NCBI GenBank assembly: GCA_024655965.1
Contig: JANLFL010000003.1
Location: forward strand, 62,001-126,000
Direction of reading: 5' to 3'
Source: Caldisericota bacterium
GTDB taxonomy: Bacteria > Caldisericota > JANLFM01
Length of the DNA: 64,000 nucleotides
Numbering within the stretch: the first letter of the stretch is position 1; every line of letters starts with the position of its first letter. Below the pieces are notes generated by a model, which was given only the letters and a program-made list of their open reading frames with translations, was not told the DNA's origin and did not search any database. This document shows positions 60,079-64,000 of the stretch, in pieces. A program made the position numbers and the translations under genes.

Positions 60079-61461
60079 GTGGAAAAGATGACACCGGGGG
60101 TACTTATTCTGGGAATTTTGGATACCAAAGGCGAGGAGATCAAGTTCCTTAGGGATCAAGTCTCCGCTGCCGGAGGGAAACCCATTGTGGTGGAGCTGAC
60201 TGTGAACGGAAAGTCAGTTGGGTGGGCAGATGTATCGATCGGGGAAATTGCCCGGGAGGCGGGAACATCGGCTTCCGAATTGGGAGATCTTCCTCGGGAG
60301 AAAGCCGCGGATTTGGTTTGTGAGGGGGCAACGAGAATTGTCCAAAGGTTTTTGAACGAAGGAAAAGCCCATGCACTTTTGGGGTTTGCTGGCTCCCTCG
60401 GGACTTCAATCATTACCCGAATTATGCAAAGTCTTCCCTACGGAGTCCCCAAAATCATGCTTTCCACAATGTCCTCTGGGGATTGTCGGCCTTACATTGA
60501 CATAAAAGATATTGCCATGTGGTATCCACTTGCCGAGAAGGGACTGAACGCGGTAACTACCAGAATTTTAAATGCTGCAGCTTCCGCTGCGGTGGGTGCT
60601 GCTTCAGCACCACCCCTTCCTTGGTCGCCAAAACCGTTGATCGGTTATGTCATGTTTGGGACGACCACTCCCTGTGTGCAGACCGTTTCCCGTTATTTCG
60701 AAGAGAGAGGATATGATTCCATGATTGTCCACGCAGTAGGAAGCGGGGGACGGTCAATGGAGGAGCTCATTCGGTCGGGGTACATCAAGGGGATGGCGGA
60801 TGTGACTACTCACGAGTTAACGGACATGATCTGCGGTGGAGTTTTATCCGCAGGCCCTTCCCGGCTCACTGCAGCCGGTGAGTTAGGGATCCCCCAGGTT
60901 ATTTCCACCGGAGGGGCAGACATGATCAATTTCGGCCCTCGGGAAACGGTTACCGGGAAAAAATCGCTGGTTACCGGAAGGCTCTTTGAGGAAGAGGAAA
61001 AAGAGTTCCCCGGAAGAACCATTTACCGCCATAACCCGATGGTGACGGTCATAGGTACTTTGCCCGAGGAAGCTCGTGAACTCGCCAAAGCAATCGCCCA
61101 AAGGCTCAATAAAGCCCGGGGACCCACTTGTCTCTTGATCCCAATGCGGGGGTGGAGTGCTTATGATATTCGAGAACCGAACTTGGAATTAGGTTGGGCG
61201 GGTCCCGGTCCTGGACCATTCTGGGACGGAGGAGATCCCCAGAGGCCGACATGGTCAAAGAGAAGCACTGCTTTCTTGGATGAGCTCAAAAAGCACATTG
61301 ATTTGGCCAATGAAAACCTCGAGGTTATCGTAACTGATCGCCATATCAACGACCGCGACTTTGGGGAGTTGATGGCTAAAATTCTTGACGACATGCTCAA
61401 TGACAGGTGGGCCCGGGGAAAGTATGGTAGCCAAGATTGGGCGGAAACCCTAAAAATTTAA
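60079..61461 (+). CDS. Tm-1-like / UPF0261 family protein
   Basis: A 460-residue protein of the UPF0261 (Tm-1 N-terminal-like) family: VLILGILDTKGEEIKFLR, 'ALLGFAGSLGTSIITRIM', 'LSTMSSGDCRPYIDIKDI' and 'MFGTTTPCVQTVSRYFEERG' are family landmarks. These proteins have ATP-binding-like folds and are often encoded beside PEP-hydrolase-family genes, as here, but their reaction is not established to my knowledge. GTG 60079 has GGAGG upstream. It is somewhat longer than the usual 400-420 residues. Confidence 0.88.
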   Translation: MEKMTPGVLILGILDTKGEEIKFLRDQVSAAGGKPIVVELTVNGKSVGWADVSIGEIAREAGTSASELGDLPREKAADLVCEGATRIVQRFLNEGKAHALLGFAGSLGTSIITRIMQSLPYGVPKIMLSTMSSGDCRPYIDIKDIAMWYPLAEKGLNAVTTRILNAAASAAVGAASAPPLPWSPKPLIGYVMFGTTTPCVQTVSRYFEERGYDSMIVHAVGSGGRSMEELIRSGYIKGMADVTTHELTDMICGGVLSAGPSRLTAAGELGIPQVISTGGADMINFGPRETVTGKKSLVTGRLFEEEEKEFPGRTIYRHNPMVTVIGTLPEEARELAKAIAQRLNKARGPTCLLIPMRGWSAYDIREPNLELGWAGPGPGPFWDGGDPQRPTWSKRSTAFLDELKKHIDLANENLEVIVTDRHINDRDFGELMAKILDDMLNDRWARGKYGSQDWAETLKI

Positions 61462-61474
61462 TTGGGAGGAAAAA

Positions 61475-62314
61475 ATGGGAAAGAGATTTTCAAGAGAGGA
61501 AATCCTGAAAAGGCTAAAAGAGAAGGTTAAAAAAGGAGAGCCGATCGTCGGTTGCGGCGCTGGAACGGGAATTTCCGCAAAAATGGCTGAGCGAGGGGGA
61601 GCCGATATTATCATTATTTACAATTCCGGCCGATATCGAATGGGAGGGCGAGGTTCTTTAGCCGGCCTTCTTCCTTATGGGGACGCAAACCAGATCGTGG
61701 TTGATATGGCCCGGGAAGTTATCCCGGTAGTAAAAGACGTCCCCGTTTTTGCTGGGGTTTGCGGAACTGACCCGTTTCGGGAGATGGATGTCTTTCTTGA
61801 AGAACTGATTCGGCTGAAATTCTCCGGGGTTCAAAATTTCCCTACCGTTGGGTTAATCGACGGGAACTTTAGGGCGAACCTTGAGGCCACTGGGATGGGC
61901 TATGACAAAGAGGTGGAGATGATTAAACTTGCCCATGAAGCTGGTTTATTCACTTCCCCTTATGTCTTTGACGAGGAACAAGCAAAGAAGATGGCCCAAG
62001 CTGGTTGCGACCTCTTGGTCTGTCATGTGGGATTAACTACTGGTGGGGCGATTGGGGCGGGACTTGCCCTTTCCCTTGATGAAGCAGTTGATAAGGTTCT
62101 TTCCATGGCCCGAGCCGCAAGAGAGGTAAACCCTGATCTCCTGGTCATTTGCCATGGTGGCCCATTTGATGAGCCTCAAGCTGTGGCTGAGGGACTAAAG
62201 AAAATGCCTGGGATTTGTGGGTTCTTTGGTGCCTCAAGCATCGAACGCTTACCCACTGAAAGGGCCATTACTGAGCAGGTTAAAGCCTTTAAGTCCATGA
62301 AGTTAGCCTCTTAG
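61475..62314 (+). CDS. PEP-hydrolase-family TIM barrel (TIM-barrel signal-transduction type)
   Basis: A 279-residue protein: EPIVGCGAGTGISAKMAERGGADIIIIYNSGRYRM, 'GDANQIVVDMAREV', 'VFAGVCGTDPF', 'GVQNFPTVGLIDGNFR' and 'CHGGPFDEP' define PF09370-type proteins (length and ends match). It is likely a TIM-barrel enzyme acting on a small phosphorylated or keto acid substrate. It pairs with the UPF0261 protein 14 bp upstream; GGGAGG precedes its ATG. Confidence 0.9.
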   Translation: MGKRFSREEILKRLKEKVKKGEPIVGCGAGTGISAKMAERGGADIIIIYNSGRYRMGGRGSLAGLLPYGDANQIVVDMAREVIPVVKDVPVFAGVCGTDPFREMDVFLEELIRLKFSGVQNFPTVGLIDGNFRANLEATGMGYDKEVEMIKLAHEAGLFTSPYVFDEEQAKKMAQAGCDLLVCHVGLTTGGAIGAGLALSLDEAVDKVLSMARAAREVNPDLLVICHGGPFDEPQAVAEGLKKMPGICGFFGASSIERLPTERAITEQVKAFKSMKLAS

Positions 62315-62322
62315 GTGGTCAA

Positions 62323-62349
62323 CCCCAGCGGGACTTAGTCCCGCTGGGG
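62323..62349 (+). repeat. Perfect 12-bp hairpin between operon genes
   Basis: CCCCAGCGGGAC and GTCCCGCTGGGG with a TTA loop, followed on the plus strand by CC and then eight A. Without a plus-strand T-run it is more likely an intercistronic mRNA stabilising or processing structure than a terminator for the operon. Confidence 0.8.
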
Positions 62350-62379
62350 CCAAAAAAAATAACTGAAAAGGAGGAAAAA

Positions 62380-62907
62380 ATGGCGGAGCAAAAAACAAAA
62401 GAAACAATTCCTTTATGGCTTGCTGTTGCAATAACCGTGGTTGTTTCCATTCCTTTTGGGGTCTATTTGGGAAAATACAATTTTCCCTTATGGGCTGCGT
62501 TCATCGTATGGGCTGAGTACTTTGCCTTAGGGGCTCAACCTTCTGCCTTAAAACTTATCTACCCCGCATTTTCTTACGGAGCTATAATTACGGGCGCTTC
62601 AATGTTTGTGACAGTGCTCCTGGCAAAAGTCATGGATTTAAACCTTGCCCTGGCAATTTCCCTGTTTATTTTTGTGGCTTTCATCGTTTACAGCATGCGC
62701 TGGTGGAAGGTTCTTCAAGCGGGGTCCTTACCTTTGTTCAACGGGATCTCAATGCTTCTGGCAATTTATTTCACGGGAAGTTTTCCCGCGGTTGGGGATG
62801 CCTTGATTGACCCCTGGATTGCGGCAGCCTGGACGATTGTGGCAGGGATCTTTGGTGGGGTCCTCGGGTGGTTTAACGTAACCATAACTTTCCCTCGAAA
62901 GGTTTAA
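62380..62907 (+). CDS. DUF1097 family membrane protein
   Basis: A 175-residue protein with about five to six helices, 'LPLFNGISMLLAIYFTGSFP' and 'GIFGGVLGWFNVTITFP' matching DUF1097 (YcdZ-like). No transport activity is established for the family; by position it could move the operon's substrate. AAAGGAGG precedes ATG 62380. Confidence 0.87.
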   Translation: MAEQKTKETIPLWLAVAITVVVSIPFGVYLGKYNFPLWAAFIVWAEYFALGAQPSALKLIYPAFSYGAIITGASMFVTVLLAKVMDLNLALAISLFIFVAFIVYSMRWWKVLQAGSLPLFNGISMLLAIYFTGSFPAVGDALIDPWIAAAWTIVAGIFGGVLGWFNVTITFPRKV

Positions 62908-62925
62908 TTAAGGGGTTTCAGGGAA

Positions 62926-64000
62926 ATGGGCAACTCAATTGGGAGACAGGTCGTTTTCGTCTCCACCTTCACCGATGGAGTTTTAGACCCTTCCCAGCCC
63001 ATGCTCGGTCCTTTAAGCGATGGGGGGTATATTGTTGCTCAAACTGCCCCTGGGTGCTGGGGTCCAATGATTACCCCTTCAATAAAGGGTGGGCATGAAG
63101 TCACTCAGCCAGTTGAAGTTCAGGGGGCGGAAGTCGGAGACGCCGTTTTGGTTCAAATCGAATCCATCAAGGTAACCTCCCTTGCCACTGCTTCCGGAGT
63201 TGACCAGCCGGTTGAAGGTCGTTTCCAAAAAGATCCTTATGTTGCCCCACTTTGCCCGGAGTGTGGAACCCTTAACCCAGAAACGGAAGTAAAAGGGATT
63301 GGCCCCGGTTCAATTCGATGTGCCAAGTGCGGTGCTGAGGCAATCCCCTTTTTGATGGTAAACGGATACACCATTGTCTTCAGCCCTGACTTTGAAGTTG
63401 GGGTAACCCTTCAGGAAAAAGGTGCGGTGGAACTTGCCCAGAATGCCGAAAAAGCGATCTTTAAGCCAGAAAAGTCAAAACAAACCCCGGTTCTTATTTT
63501 AGCTCCTCATGATCTTGTTGGGGTTGTTGCCCGCACCAGGCCTTTTTTGGGGCAGTTGGGTACTGTTCCTTCAATACCCTTTCCTGATTCTCATAATGCT
63601 GGAGATTTTGGGACATTTTTGGTTGGTGCCCCCCACAAATATGGCCTTGAAGAGGCTCAATTAGAATCCCGGACAGACGGACACATGGATATTCCCTGGG
63701 TTGGCGAAGGAGCGATGGTCATTTGCCCGGTTAAAGTTCCAGGAGCCGGGATCTACTTGGGAGATCTTCATGCCCTTCAAGGGGATGGTGAAATTGCGGG
63801 GCACACTTGCGATGTTTCGGGAATCATTACTCTCCGGGTGAAAGTCTTAAAAGGCTTAAAAACCCCTGGACCCATTCTAATTCCTAAAATTGAAGACCTG
63901 CCTTTCCTTGCAAAGCCCCTTTCCCAGAGAGAGAAGGCACATGCCCAAGAATTAGCCAAATCCTGGGGTTTTGATCAGATTGAGGAAAGCCTCCCCCTTT
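62926..64000 (+). CDS. Acetamidase/formamidase-family protein with zinc-ribbon-like insert, C-terminus beyond window
   Basis: A plus-strand frame from ATG 62926 (GGGAAA upstream) runs past the right edge; 358 codons are visible. 'DGVLDPSQPMLGPL', 'GHMDIPWVGEGAMVICPVKVPG' and 'GDLHALQGDGEIAGHTCDVSG' are core FmdA/AmdA segments with metal-binding histidine and acidic residues. A C-x-x-C pair (C110, C113) and a second one (C132, C135) form a zinc-ribbon-like insertion that I do not associate with the standard family. It probably hydrolyses an amide or a related cyclic or ester bond, as the last visible gene of the SorC operon. Confidence 0.87.
   Translation, partial: MGNSIGRQVVFVSTFTDGVLDPSQPMLGPLSDGGYIVAQTAPGCWGPMITPSIKGGHEVTQPVEVQGAEVGDAVLVQIESIKVTSLATASGVDQPVEGRFQKDPYVAPLCPECGTLNPETEVKGIGPGSIRCAKCGAEAIPFLMVNGYTIVFSPDFEVGVTLQEKGAVELAQNAEKAIFKPEKSKQTPVLILAPHDLVGVVARTRPFLGQLGTVPSIPFPDSHNAGDFGTFLVGAPHKYGLEEAQLESRTDGHMDIPWVGEGAMVICPVKVPGAGIYLGDLHALQGDGEIAGHTCDVSGIITLRVKVLKGLKTPGPILIPKIEDLPFLAKPLSQREKAHAQELAKSWGFDQIEESLPL

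Noticed and set aside
62323-62349. Intrinsic terminator of the operon on the plus strand
   Set aside because: The stem is followed by CC and A8, not T, and two more same-strand genes with good ribosome-binding sites follow.

Overview
The window is bacterial chromosomal DNA of medium GC with very densely packed genes, many 1-35 bp overlaps, and frequent TTG and GTG starts (for example at 6815, 8457, 27844, 30404, 38535, 39224, 41399 and 50426 for TTG). The order ftsB/divIC - S1 protein - tRNA-Met genes - tilS - hpt - ftsH - folE - folP is the arrangement seen in Bacillota and Actinomycetota-like bacteria. An SLH-anchored surface protein and several lipoproteins fit a Gram-positive-like or deep-branching lineage. 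A ferredoxin-type indolepyruvate oxidoreductase and a molybdenum hydroxylase suggest anaerobic or facultative redox metabolism. The exact phylum cannot be read from the sequence alone. No phage, insertion sequence or CRISPR array was seen.

Layout. 1-6.8 kb, mostly minus strand: a lipoprotein running off the left edge, a GNAT-like protein with a possible frameshift, a five-gene sulfur-relay operon (TusA, DsrE2, DsrE/F/H), an orphan sensor kinase and a YhfC-like membrane protein. 7-11.4 kb: an M3 peptidase, an MFS transporter, a Nif3 protein and an unknown protein. 11.6-19 kb: an A/T-richer restriction-modification island with a type III-like Mod, Res and a PD-(D/E)XK-like companion. 19-23.7 kb: a lipid-anchored SagB-like nitroreductase, IorAB, a stand-alone LigD-type polymerase and a DUF554 protein. 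23.8-27.4 kb: a three-subunit molybdenum hydroxylase.

27.4-46.2 kb is a long plus-strand housekeeping block: cell division, tRNA modification, purine salvage, FtsH, folate, a QueT-like transporter, split glutamine-dependent NAD synthesis, a PP2C-propeller fusion, an MBL hydrolase, a glycosyltransferase with BshB-like and BshC-like proteins, succinyl-CoA synthetase, nucleoside phosphorylases and an M50 protease. It ends at a strong bidirectional terminator. 46.2-53.4 kb: an S-layer-like protein divergent from a cobalamin-riboswitch-controlled btuFCD-like uptake operon, then an aminotransferase. 53.4-57.4 kb: tRNA-Val, tRNA-Gly, a second orphan sensor kinase and a DUF4389 protein.

57.5 kb to the right edge is the most interesting part. 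A SorC-family regulator is followed by a RuBisCO-like protein, a Tm-1/UPF0261 protein, a PEP-hydrolase-family TIM barrel, a DUF1097 membrane protein and an acetamidase/formamidase-family protein that runs off the edge. This reads as a regulated catabolic operon of unknown substrate. The 5' end of the RuBisCO-like gene carries a 93-bp in-frame tandem duplication in which the upstream copy has ATT where the downstream copy has ATG.
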